From Ohtaekwangia kribbensis (GTDB lineage: Bacteria; Bacteroidota; Bacteroidia; Cytophagales; Cyclobacteriaceae), in the NCBI RefSeq assembly GCF_042676245.1, contig NZ_JBHTKA010000008.1, positions 372,001-436,000 of the forward strand: DNA of 64,000 bases. The letters run 5' to 3'. Every line of letters starts with the position of its first letter. The first letter of the stretch is position 1. Below the pieces are notes generated by a model. That model was not told where the DNA came from, searched no databases, and worked only from the letters and a program-made list of their open reading frames with translations. Below, one piece after another: positions 17,188-25,306 of the stretch. The position numbers were made by a program, and so were the translations under genes.

Positions 17188-18528
17188 ATGAAAACGTCCA
17201 GAAGAAATTTTATAAAGAAAACTGCGGTTGCATCCTTGGGAGCCATCGCATTTTCAGCGAAGAGTTATGCTAACATCATTGGTGCGAACGACCGCGTACG
17301 CGTTGGCGTTGTCGGGTTCTCCGATCGTTTCCGTCAGTCGTTGTTACCGAGTTTCATGAATCATTACCAGGAACTGAACTTCGACATTGTAGCGGTATCG
17401 GATCTCTGGAAAAAAAGAAGAGAAGAAGGACAGGCGTATCTCAAAGAAAAATTTCAACACGATATACAGGCTTGTGTCAATAACGATGAACTATACAAGA
17501 TCAAAGATCTCGATGCAGTCATAATCAGCACTGCCGATTTTCAACACGCGTTGCATACAATAGAAGCGATAAAGGCGGGCTGTGATACCTATACTGAAAA
17601 ACCTTTTGCTGAAACGATGGAAGACAATCGTGCTGCATTAAAGGCGGTAAAAAACTCCAAGCAGATTGTACAGATCGGTTCACAACGCAGAAGCGGCAAG
17701 AACTATCATGCTGCCGCTGATTTCATTCAGAGCGGTAAGTTCGGACAAATTGTTATGGTTGAATTGAGTTGGAACGTTAACCAGCCAGGTCGTTGGAGAA
17801 GGCCTGCGCTCGTGGCCGAGTTGCGCGAGCAGGACACCGACTGGAAACGCTTCCTGATGAATCGCCCGTTTGAGAATTTTGATCCCAGAAAATATTTAGA
17901 GTATAGATTGTTCTGGCCATACTCATCAGGTATGCCGGGGCAGTGGATGAGTCACCAGATCGATACAGTGCATTGGTTCAGCGGCCTGAAACATCCACGC
18001 AGTGTAGTGGCGAATGGTGGAGTATATTTCTGGAAAGATGGTCGTCAGAACTGGGATACAACTACGGCCGTATTTGATTATGGTGACGACAAGCAGGGCT
18101 TCCAGGTACAGTTTACTTCACGCATGATGAATGGTGATGAGCGCCCTGCGGAGATATACTATTCCAACGGAGGTGAACTGAATTTGAATACGAACAAGGT
18201 TTCACCGGTAGGTGGTCTGCGGCTTAACCATGCAACTGCGATGAACATGCAGGCTAATCTTTTACCGGAGATGGATATAGTACAGCAACAAGTTGAACAG
18301 GTTGTTGCATCCGCCAACACGGGAGGCGACCCATTAACATCGGCACACATGCGCAACTGGATGGAATGTGTACGCAGCAGAAAAGAACCTAACGCCCCCG
18401 TAGAAGCAGGCTATATGCATTCTATCGCCACCATTATGACGAACGCTGCTGTTCGCACCGGAGAGAAAGTAACATTCGATGAAAAGAAACAGGAAGTAAT
18501 GGCGGGTGGAAAAGTATTCAAGTACTAG
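17188..18528 (+). CDS. Tat-exported Gfo/Idh/MocA-family oxidoreductase
   Basis: This 446-residue protein carries a twin-arginine signal (TSRRNFIKKTAVASLGAIAF), so it should be exported folded with its NAD(P) cofactor. The Rossmann start VGVVGFSDRF departs from the usual GxGxxG. The family EKP motif is present (TYTEKPFAETMEDN), and the catalytic-domain region MSHQIDTVHWF is typical. Tat-exported members near DUF1080 and GMC genes are implicated in periplasmic keto-sugar interconversion. Here it probably oxidises or reduces the keto-sugar handled by its two upstream neighbours. Confidence 0.85.
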   Translation: MKTSRRNFIKKTAVASLGAIAFSAKSYANIIGANDRVRVGVVGFSDRFRQSLLPSFMNHYQELNFDIVAVSDLWKKRREEGQAYLKEKFQHDIQACVNNDELYKIKDLDAVIISTADFQHALHTIEAIKAGCDTYTEKPFAETMEDNRAALKAVKNSKQIVQIGSQRRSGKNYHAAADFIQSGKFGQIVMVELSWNVNQPGRWRRPALVAELREQDTDWKRFLMNRPFENFDPRKYLEYRLFWPYSSGMPGQWMSHQIDTVHWFSGLKHPRSVVANGGVYFWKDGRQNWDTTTAVFDYGDDKQGFQVQFTSRMMNGDERPAEIYYSNGGELNLNTNKVSPVGGLRLNHATAMNMQANLLPEMDIVQQQVEQVVASANTGGDPLTSAHMRNWMECVRSRKEPNAPVEAGYMHSIATIMTNAAVRTGEKVTFDEKKQEVMAGGKVFKY

Positions 18529-18560
18529 CCCTGCGCTATTTATACCCAAATAAGAAACGG

Positions 18561-18599
18561 CTCCTCTGTACAAATACGTTGTGCAGAGGAGTTTTATTT
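18561..18599 (+). terminator. Rho-independent terminator of the sugar operon
   Basis: ctcctctgtaca pairs with tgtgcagaggag over twelve positions (one G-U) around a short loop, followed by ttttatttt. It lies 33 bases after the Idh gene stop. Confidence 0.88.
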
Positions 18600-18685
18600 T
18601 GTGAAAGTTGATTTTACGAAAGAGGCTTTGGAACGCATACGCCTATACTATCCATTCGTTAATTTTAGGATAAACTACTTCCATT

Positions 18686-19879
18686 ATGTATTACCATCGT
18701 CTCGGAAAAATTCCACCCAAGCGGCACACCCAATTCCGGCAGCCGGATGGAAGCCTGTATAAAGAAGAACTTGTAAGCTCGGAAGGTTTCTCGGGTATAT
18801 ATTCCAACCTGTATCATATCAATCCGCCTACACGCATCAAAGAACTGAAAGAGCCCATACGCTATGGTGCTAAACGCGTGGAAGATTATGCGCTGCGTCA
18901 AACCCATCTCAACACATCCAAAGTAACAACTACGGGAGAAGACTATCTCGATGCGCGCAAAGTGTTACTCATGAATGCCGATTGCTCTATATCTATTTGT
19001 TCGCCACGCAAGCGCACCATGGATTACTTCTATAAAAACGCGGAAGGTGACGAAGTACTTTATGTACATGATGGCAAAGGCACATTGATATCACCCTTTG
19101 GTAAACTTGAACTTCGCCAGGGAGATTATATCGTTATACCACGCACGGTTATTTACAAACTTGAGTTTGAAGAAGGACCGCTGCGATTGCTCATCATCGA
19201 ATCAACATCACCGGTTGAAACGGTAAAACGTTATCGAAATCAATTAGGACAATTACTGGAACATGCGCCATACTGCGAGCGCGATATTCGTCCACCACAC
19301 GAGCTGATTACCGAAACACACCAAGGTGAATTTTTGCTGAAGATAAAGAAGCAGGGATTTCTGCATCAGTATATATATGATTATAGTCCGCTCGATCTGA
19401 TCGGGTGGGATGGCTTCCTGTGGCCGTATGCATTTTCCATTCACGACTTTGAACCGATTACGGGGCGCATTCACCAGCCACCTCCGGTACACCAAACGTT
19501 TCAGGCGAGAAACTTTGTGATCTGTTCTTTCGTCCCGCGGTTATTCGATTACCATCCGCTGGCTATACCAGCACCCTATAATCACAGCAATATCGATTCA
19601 GATGAAGTGCTATACTATGCTGAGGGAAATTTCATGAGTCGCAGAGGTATAGAGCGCGGATCGTTTACATTACACCCCGGAGGCTTGCCACACGGACCAC
19701 ATCCCGGCACGGTAGAGAAAAGTATAGGTGCCAAAGAAACACATGAACTGGCCGTGATGATCGACACCTTTCACCCGCTATATCTGACTACCGATTCGTT
19801 AGAGTTCCTGGATAAAAATTACCCCATGAGCTGGACGGATAATACATCAGGGAGCTACAATGAGGTGAATACACCATAG
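18686..19879 (+). CDS. hmgA: Homogentisate 1,2-dioxygenase
   Basis: HmgA opens the ring of homogentisate to maleylacetoacetate with Fe(II) and O2 in tyrosine and phenylalanine breakdown. The 397-residue cupin-like protein holds HQTFQARNFVICSFVPR, the iron-site region HSNIDSDEVLYYAEGNF and the C-terminal HPGGLPHGPHPGTVE, all diagnostic. The N-terminus MYYHRLGKIPPKRHTQFR matches the bacterial family. The other pathway genes (hppD, fumarylacetoacetase) are not in the window, so it is a detached single gene with its own terminator. Confidence 0.94.
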   Translation: MYYHRLGKIPPKRHTQFRQPDGSLYKEELVSSEGFSGIYSNLYHINPPTRIKELKEPIRYGAKRVEDYALRQTHLNTSKVTTTGEDYLDARKVLLMNADCSISICSPRKRTMDYFYKNAEGDEVLYVHDGKGTLISPFGKLELRQGDYIVIPRTVIYKLEFEEGPLRLLIIESTSPVETVKRYRNQLGQLLEHAPYCERDIRPPHELITETHQGEFLLKIKKQGFLHQYIYDYSPLDLIGWDGFLWPYAFSIHDFEPITGRIHQPPPVHQTFQARNFVICSFVPRLFDYHPLAIPAPYNHSNIDSDEVLYYAEGNFMSRRGIERGSFTLHPGGLPHGPHPGTVEKSIGAKETHELAVMIDTFHPLYLTTDSLEFLDKNYPMSWTDNTSGSYNEVNTP

Positions 19880-19895
19880 GCACCTCATTTTATTT
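19859..19895 (+). terminator. Terminator overlapping the hmgA stop codon
   Basis: aatgaggtg (19859-19867) pairs perfectly with cacctcatt (19881-19889), and ttttattt follows. The left arm lies inside the last codons of hmgA and the stop codon sits in the loop. Confidence 0.8.
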
Positions 19896-19928
19896 AATAA
19901 TTACTTATTTTTATCAGGGAATTTGACA

Positions 19929-20711
19929 ATGGAGAAAACAGGTTTTATAGAAATAGGTATATCAGGGCTACAAGGCAATAAAGAAATTACACCTGATAAC
20001 TATGACATCAAAGAAATCATGTTGATTTTGGAGAATGTCGAAAATCTTTTATTCCCCAGTGATAAAAAGGACAGACCAGTTATTAGCTACAGAATAGAAC
20101 AGGGATCTGTAAAACATATTTTCAAAACATCTGCACAATATATCATTGGATTCAATGCTTTGCTCGGGCAGATACGAGAGAACAATAGTATAGATTTTCT
20201 GGATTACCCCACGGCAAAAGCAATTGAAGAATTCCAGGCTATAGCTACAAAAAAGAATTATACTCTAACGTTGCGCACTTCCATTTCCGGCACTAATGAG
20301 ATTCAGTTGAATAAAGATACCCGATACCTGAGAACAGAAGCGATCTGGAGCGAAGCGGAATTTTATTTCTACGGCAGAATAACAAATGCTGGTGGAAAAG
20401 ATCGCGCTAATATGTACTTGTTAACAGACGACCACGGCTTACTGCGAATTGAAACACCTATTGAATTTTTAGAGAAGCTTGAGCAAAATCTTCTCTATAA
20501 AAATCATGGAGTACGAGTTAAAGGTAAGCAACATTCAGAAACCGGAGAGTTCGACAAGTCAAGTCTATCTTTTATTGACCTGATTGATTACGAACCCAAA
20601 TACGATAAAGAGTACCTGACATCACTTCGGACCAAGGCAAAAAAAAACTGGCTTGGGTCTATTGATGCAGACAGTTGGCTTAATGAAATACGAGGTAATT
20701 ATGAATCATGA
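19929..20711 (+). CDS. Unknown protein paired with a PIN-domain protein (possible large antitoxin)
   Basis: I do not recognise this 260-residue protein as a named family. It starts with a beta-rich region (FIEIGISGLQGNKEITPD), has a central conserved-looking stretch (ISYRIEQGSVKHIFKTSAQY) and a second beta-rich part (AEFYFYGRITNAGGKDRANM). It ends in a tail, WLGSIDADSWLNEIRGNYES, that resembles the C-terminal tails of antitoxins which plug PIN nucleases. Its stop codon overlaps the start of the PIN gene by 11 bases, so the two are translationally coupled in the antitoxin-then-toxin order. Most PIN antitoxins are under 100 residues, so its size is unusual. ATG 19929 is chosen over an upstream TTG. 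Confidence 0.72.
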   Translation: MEKTGFIEIGISGLQGNKEITPDNYDIKEIMLILENVENLLFPSDKKDRPVISYRIEQGSVKHIFKTSAQYIIGFNALLGQIRENNSIDFLDYPTAKAIEEFQAIATKKNYTLTLRTSISGTNEIQLNKDTRYLRTEAIWSEAEFYFYGRITNAGGKDRANMYLLTDDHGLLRIETPIEFLEKLEQNLLYKNHGVRVKGKQHSETGEFDKSSLSFIDLIDYEPKYDKEYLTSLRTKAKKNWLGSIDADSWLNEIRGNYES

Positions 20712-21186
20712 ATGTGTTTTACTTGACACCAGTTTTTTTCTAAGATTTTTAAACGACAACGATCCTCTCTTTAGAAACGCAGATAATTATTTTCGTTATT
20801 TCCTGGACCATGATATTACCATGATAGTATCTACGATTAGCGTTGCCGAATATTGCGTTGGTGGCAGTACATCGGAATTACCTCTTCGAAATTTACAGGT
20901 TCTTCCTTTCAATTTGAATCATGCACAAAGAGCGGGAGACTTTGCCAAATATATCTTTAGCCAACGGCACTCCGGAAATATCTATTTAAACGATCGTAAA
21001 ATTATTCCCAACGACACCAAGCTTTTTGCACAGGCTGATACAGAAAGGAATGTTAAATATTATCTGTCGTCTGATTTAGAGAGTAAAAAGATATACGATC
21101 GGATAAAATTAACCCAGCAACCCAGATTTACCTTCATTGATTTACATATACCATATTCCGAATTCTTTGGTATACTCGATCTATAA
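20701..21186 (+). CDS. PIN-like nuclease domain protein
   Basis: The 161-residue protein begins with a PIN-type first acidic motif (VLLDTSFFLRFLND), has a mid-domain Ser/Glu pair (VSTISVAEYCVGG) and later Asp residues in NDTKLFAQADTE, followed by a C-terminal FIDLHIPYSEFFGI. PIN domains are Mg-dependent ribonucleases, often toxins of VapBC-type modules. ATG 20701 is chosen because the PIN fold starts right after it; an upstream in-frame ATG at 20653 would add 16 residues inside the neighbour. The last strand, where a fourth acidic residue is expected, is diverged, so activity is uncertain. Confidence 0.7.
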   Translation: MNHECVLLDTSFFLRFLNDNDPLFRNADNYFRYFLDHDITMIVSTISVAEYCVGGSTSELPLRNLQVLPFNLNHAQRAGDFAKYIFSQRHSGNIYLNDRKIIPNDTKLFAQADTERNVKYYLSSDLESKKIYDRIKLTQQPRFTFIDLHIPYSEFFGILDL

Positions 21187-21315
21187 AGCACTGCTTTTCA
21201 GCATTTTTAACTCAAATATTACGACCGTGTTGTATTACTGTTAATAGCGGGCATGGTTCTTGAACATCAGGTGGTTGATTTACGTTATTTGTGTTGTCAA
21301 ACAACCACTACACGT

Positions 21316-21519
21316 ATGACAACTATAAATCAAAAATATCAGATCGTTGAGTCGCTTGACTCGCTCGATCAGATGCAAACGGAGAAGGTACTTGAGTATA
21401 TAAAGGGACTGATGTATGCTTCGCAGGATGAAGCTTCTCATCAACGATTGAAACGCCAGGCGCTGAAGGAGATTCGTCAGGCGCTGGGCAAAGACAGAAA
21501 ACTCAGACCATCTTTTTAA
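21316..21519 (+). CDS. Small conserved Bacteroidota protein, antitoxin-like
   Basis: The 67-residue protein (MTTINQKYQIVESLDSLDQM...) is helical, charged and ends in basic residues. It resembles short Bacteroidota proteins beginning KYQIVESLDSLDQxQ-K-VLEYI that are often annotated as antitoxin-like or DUF2281-like. No partner toxin lies downstream. I use ATG 21316 because residues upstream of it lack conservation-like character. Confidence 0.6.
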   Translation: MTTINQKYQIVESLDSLDQMQTEKVLEYIKGLMYASQDEASHQRLKRQALKEIRQALGKDRKLRPSF

Positions 21520-21672
21520 GAGGCTGAAAGCTGTTACAAGTCACTCGATCTAAACAGCGTTTAGGTTACTTCTTCTATACTCTTTGATGTATTTCTGCAT
21601 CAAGCACAATCCTTTACTCTTTCCTGTAACCGTATCCGTTAATTGTTATTCGTACCCGGTATAAATTATATA

Positions 21673-22707
21673 CTAGTTATACTTTACGTAGTGGTCCCAC
21701 TTATCGAGTACATCGGTAAAATCCTGTGGCAGCTCTGAATCAAACTGCAGATGTTGTTTTGTGACAGGATGAACAAAGCCCAACGTTTTGGCATGCAAAG
21801 CCTGGCGTGGTATAATTTTGAAACAGTTCTCTACAAACTGCTTGTACTTCGTAAAGGTTGTTCCTTTCAACACCTCATTACCACCATACATAGCATCGTT
21901 AAAAAGCGGATGGCCGAGGTATTTCATGTGTGCCCGTATCTGGTGTGTACGGCCTGTTTCAAGCTTGCATTCGATCAGCGATACGTAGCGCAGGTCACGA
22001 AGTAAACTATAGTGTGTAATGGCATGGCGCCCCATGTCACTGTTCGGGAAAGCAGTCGTTACGCGTCTGTCTTTTAAACTTCGTCCTACATTTACATTGA
22101 CCGTTCCACTCGGCTGCTCCGGCACACCCCATACCAGTGCATTATAGGTGCGCTCAATGGAGTGATCAAAGAACTGTTTTGCTAATCCCGTAAGGCTTGC
22201 TTCATCTTTGGCAATTACCAGTAACCCGGAGGTATCTTTATCAATGCGATGCACTAATCCCGGGCGACCTTCATTACCCGTCATCCGGGGTAAATTCTGA
22301 AAGTGATACGCCAGGGCATTCACTACTGTGCCGCTCCAGTTCTGATAAGCCGGATGCACGACCATTCCCGCCGGTTTGTTGATCACGAGCAAATGGTCAT
22401 CTTCAAAGACTATATTAAGCGGTATATTTTCAGGGATGATCTCGGTATCGCGCGGGGGCTCAGGCAAAGAAACCGTGACAACATCGTTTGGATGGATCTT
22501 GTAGTTTGGCTTTATAGCTTTGTCATTTACCCGAACAAAACCATCATGTATGCCGGTCTGCAGTTTGGTTCGTGTTACATTGGGTAACCGATCCATTAAA
22601 AACTTATCAATGCGAAGCAGGCTTTGCTTGGGGTCCGCTACGATGCGATGATGTTCAAACATTTCATCATCATCACCGTCATCCGGAAGTATAATATCCT
22701 CACTCAT
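21673..22707 (-). CDS. rluD: RluA-family 23S rRNA pseudouridine synthase
   Basis: The enzyme isomerises specific uridines to pseudouridine, most likely in 23S rRNA helix 69 if it is the RluD orthologue. An acidic start is followed by an S4 RNA-binding domain (about 29-75) and the catalytic core with GLVHRIDKDTSGLLV (Asp156 is the nucleophile) and the family motif ETGRTHQIRAHM. The 344-residue length fits RluD-type enzymes. RluC or RluA specificity cannot be excluded. The start overlaps the stop of the DUF1801 gene by four bases (ATGA). Confidence 0.88.
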   Translation of the reverse strand: MSEDIILPDDGDDDEMFEHHRIVADPKQSLLRIDKFLMDRLPNVTRTKLQTGIHDGFVRVNDKAIKPNYKIHPNDVVTVSLPEPPRDTEIIPENIPLNIVFEDDHLLVINKPAGMVVHPAYQNWSGTVVNALAYHFQNLPRMTGNEGRPGLVHRIDKDTSGLLVIAKDEASLTGLAKQFFDHSIERTYNALVWGVPEQPSGTVNVNVGRSLKDRRVTTAFPNSDMGRHAITHYSLLRDLRYVSLIECKLETGRTHQIRAHMKYLGHPLFNDAMYGGNEVLKGTTFTKYKQFVENCFKIIPRQALHAKTLGFVHPVTKQHLQFDSELPQDFTDVLDKWDHYVKYN

Positions 22708-23084
22708 TTCGTGCTTCGCTGTTTTTTTCTTTTAAAATGATATTCGTTTAGTATAGCTGCTTCATTCAGAATATGGCGTATTCCATCTTCATTCTCTTCC
22801 GCTTCGGCTACGCTGTGGAAGGTAATAGACTTTACATGCTTGCGTCCTTTAAACTCCAGCATCTTGGCATCGTCCGAGAGTTCGTATCCTTTTGTAAAGG
22901 CAAACTCAACACCTTCCGCCAGTGGATTGAGGTAGCACAATTGTCCGTAGAAATAGAAATGTGGCACCTTGTTGCTCATCTTCTCCTCCACGTGCCGTCC
23001 CAAGTCCATTACCCACGACCTAAGTACAGTCATGATTTCACGATTCGGTTCCTGGCTTTCTGCGATGAAACGTGATACTATCAT
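22704..23084 (-). CDS. DUF1801 family protein
   Basis: This 126-residue protein matches the YdhG-like DUF1801 fold in pattern: an N-terminal helix (ILTVLRSW-type, here MTVLRSWVMDLGRHVEEKM), then HFYFYGQLCYLNPLAEGVEF and the GRKHVKSITFHS strand. Members are small soluble proteins of unknown biochemical role. Four-base overlap with the rluD-like gene implies coupled translation. Confidence 0.75.
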   Translation of the reverse strand: MIVSRFIAESQEPNREIMTVLRSWVMDLGRHVEEKMSNKVPHFYFYGQLCYLNPLAEGVEFAFTKGYELSDDAKMLEFKGRKHVKSITFHSVAEAEENEDGIRHILNEAAILNEYHFKRKKQRSTK

Positions 23085-23297
23085 AATGCAAAAATAACTT
23101 TCTCTGTGCTCATTCTATAGATTTGCTAAAAGAATCATTCTCCGGCAAGACGAGCTATATTTAAAAGCACAGCACCATGCAGGATGAGACACTAGCATTA
23201 TTACCGGGCGTGGAAATAGTATAAATAATAAAAAAGCATGCTGAAATCAGAACCATTGTACGCTGGTTCATGTTTATAACTCACATCGAAAGCTCTT

Positions 23298-23513
23298 ATG
23301 GTTTTTGCTGATGACATTCGGAAAACAATTCTAAAACTTGCTGACGAGCGTGGTACTGAAAAAACGTTTTGTCCGTCTGATGTAGCGCAGGCTATTGATC
23401 AAAAGAATTGGCAGATGCTGGTTGACCAGGTAGAACTTGTTGCCAGTACGCTTATACAGGAGGGCAAGCTCATTGCCACTAATAAAGAACCCTTCCGGTT
23501 CAGAAAGAAATAG
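23298..23513 (+). CDS. DUF3253 family protein
   Basis: The 71-residue protein has the compact winged-helix-like DUF3253 pattern: IRKTILKLADERGTEKTFCP, then SDVAQAI, and an ending in GKLIATNKEPFRFRK. The family is small and widespread with unknown function. It is a lone plus-strand gene. Confidence 0.8.
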   Translation: MVFADDIRKTILKLADERGTEKTFCPSDVAQAIDQKNWQMLVDQVELVASTLIQEGKLIATNKEPFRFRKK

Positions 23514-23575
23514 AGAAGGCACAAATTGCTGCTCTCCCTCTCATTAATAATCTCTTTACGATTTGATAACACCTA

Positions 23576-23583
23576 TACTTTTG
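23576..23583 (+). promoter_or_regulatory. Probable -7 element of the ECF sigma promoter
   Basis: tacttttg is an exact TAnnTTTG match 32 bases before the GTG start of the sigma factor gene. A clear -33 TTG at the right spacing is not seen. Confidence 0.4.
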
Positions 23584-23614
23584 CGCTCTGCAGCTAAAAT
23601 GGAATTTTTAGGCT

Positions 23615-24202
23615 GTGGATCCGGAGCGCTCCGATATTATACTTTTCAAACAGATACAGGCCAACGATCGTCTGGCACTTAACACGCTGTTCGCTCAGTA
23701 TTATGATAAGCTCTGCCGGTTCGCAAATACCTACCTGCGCCATGCCGCGGAAGCGGAAGAAGTAGTTGCCGATGTATTTGTATACCTCTGGAAGAACCGC
23801 CACCAACTTACAATCGAAAAAAATCTGAATGCATATCTTTATATAGCAGTAAAGCATGCTGCCCTTGCTGTGCTAAAGAAGCAGCAACCGTTGTATGAAG
23901 ACATTGATGACATTCTTCTGCAAACCGACTTTGCCGATTCTACCACACCGGAACAATCACTCGTACACAAAGAACTCCAGCAACATATTGACCTGGCCAT
24001 TGGCGCCTTGCCACACCGTTGTAAACAGGTTTTTATGATGAGTAGGTTCGATAACCTAACCTACCGGGAGATCAGCAAGATACTCGACATCTCTGAGAAC
24101 ACCGTAGAGAATCATTTGGTAAAAGCACTTAGTCATTTACGCAAGGCGCTCAGGCAGTATCAGTATCCTGAAAACCACGCGAGCGCGTTAACAGAAGCTT
24201 AA
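23615..24202 (+). CDS. ECF-type RNA polymerase sigma factor (Bacteroidota expansion family)
   Basis: The 195-residue protein has sigma-70 region 2 (LNTLFAQYYDKLCRFANTYL ... ADVFVYLWKNR) and region 4 (LPHRCKQVFMMSRFDNLTYR, then EISENTVENHLVKAL-like helix-turn-helix). It starts at GTG; the nearest ATG (23599) is out of frame. Followed by FecR and an STN-type TonB receptor, it is the transcriptional arm of a cell-surface signalling cascade. That cascade probably switches on the downstream phytate genes when substrate occupies the receptor. Confidence 0.92.
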   Translation: MDPERSDIILFKQIQANDRLALNTLFAQYYDKLCRFANTYLRHAAEAEEVVADVFVYLWKNRHQLTIEKNLNAYLYIAVKHAALAVLKKQQPLYEDIDDILLQTDFADSTTPEQSLVHKELQQHIDLAIGALPHRCKQVFMMSRFDNLTYREISKILDISENTVENHLVKALSHLRKALRQYQYPENHASALTEA

Positions 24203-24274
24203 CCTTTTGATAATACCCGGCACTGGTGGGGTGGTGCTTGTTATTCCCCCTTCCCGTATAGTAAACCAAATGCT

Positions 24275-25270
24275 ATGCAGGAGAAAATCCCGACACATCT
24301 TATTGTACGTTACCTCGCTGACGAAGCCACCGAACACGAAAAGAAAGCTTTACTGGATTGGGTAGCCGAAGATATATCGCATCAGAAAATATTTCTGGAG
24401 TGGTCGGCTTCGTGGGAAGCTAACAACACATCACATCAATCGCAGTTCGATTTATCATCCGGGTTGCAGAAGCTCAATCACCGGATCGATGTATATGAAG
24501 AAGAACAAAAAAAAACCAGAACGTTATCGTGGCAAAAGATCGCGGCCTCGCTGGCTATATTTCTGGCAGCGGGCATTGCTATTTATGTATTGGGTAAATA
24601 TTCCGAGTCACGTTCGGAAGAACTTGTCTATACCGAGCAGCACACAACCGCGGGAGAACAACTGAGTATAAAATTGAGCGATGGCTCCATCGTTCAACTC
24701 AATTCAAATGCATCCTTAAAATACCCGGAGACATTCAAAGGGTTTAAGCGGGAGGTATATTTAACGGGAGAGGCTTTTTTTGAAATTGAAAAAGACTCAC
24801 TTCACCCCTTCATTATTCATACCGATGAATTTTCCACGCACGTACTCGGCACTTCCTTCAATGTAAATGCTACGGGCAACAATATTATAGTAAGCGTTGC
24901 CACTGGAAAAGTGCGAGTTATGCAAGGCAACGATACACAGGTATTGCTTCCTCACGAAAAAATAAACTACTCGCGTCTTAACCACAGCATGATCAAAGAA
25001 CCGGCTGATCTCGAGAAAGACCTCGCCTGGAAAAATCACACCCTGATACTGGAAGATATACTGCTTGCTGATGCCGCCAGAAAAATTGAACAGCAATACG
25101 GCGTTACTATACATTTCAAGAATGCGAACATCCGGCAATGTCGCATCACCGGTAAATATAAAAATGAACCGGTTGAAAATGTATTGCGTGCCATCCGCTA
25201 TAGCACCGGCATTCAATATAGTATAGCAGGCCAGGTCATAACCCTATATGGAAAAGGCTGCGAAGAATAG
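24275..25270 (+). CDS. FecR-type anti-sigma factor
   Basis: The 331-residue inner-membrane protein has a cytoplasmic N-terminal sigma-binding part (HLIVRYLADEATEHEKKALL), one membrane helix (about 89-106, IAASLAIFLAAGIAIYVL), the periplasmic FecR domain (QLSIKLSDGSIVQLNSNASL; GEAFFEIEKD) and the C-terminal DUF4974 domain. The DUF4974 domain (ARKIEQQYGVTIHFKNANIR) is typical of Bacteroidota and contacts the receptor's STN domain. It holds the upstream ECF sigma factor until signalled. Confidence 0.93.
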   Translation: MQEKIPTHLIVRYLADEATEHEKKALLDWVAEDISHQKIFLEWSASWEANNTSHQSQFDLSSGLQKLNHRIDVYEEEQKKTRTLSWQKIAASLAIFLAAGIAIYVLGKYSESRSEELVYTEQHTTAGEQLSIKLSDGSIVQLNSNASLKYPETFKGFKREVYLTGEAFFEIEKDSLHPFIIHTDEFSTHVLGTSFNVNATGNNIIVSVATGKVRVMQGNDTQVLLPHEKINYSRLNHSMIKEPADLEKDLAWKNHTLILEDILLADAARKIEQQYGVTIHFKNANIRQCRITGKYKNEPVENVLRAIRYSTGIQYSIAGQVITLYGKGCEE

Positions 25271-25306
25271 AAACTTAATCTAACGAAAAAATAACCTGAA
25301 CCCCTT

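Noticed and set aside
23251..23275. Hairpin gaacca...tggttc before the DUF3253 gene
   Set aside because: The six-base arms lack a T-tract and any link to a gene end; too weak to annotate.
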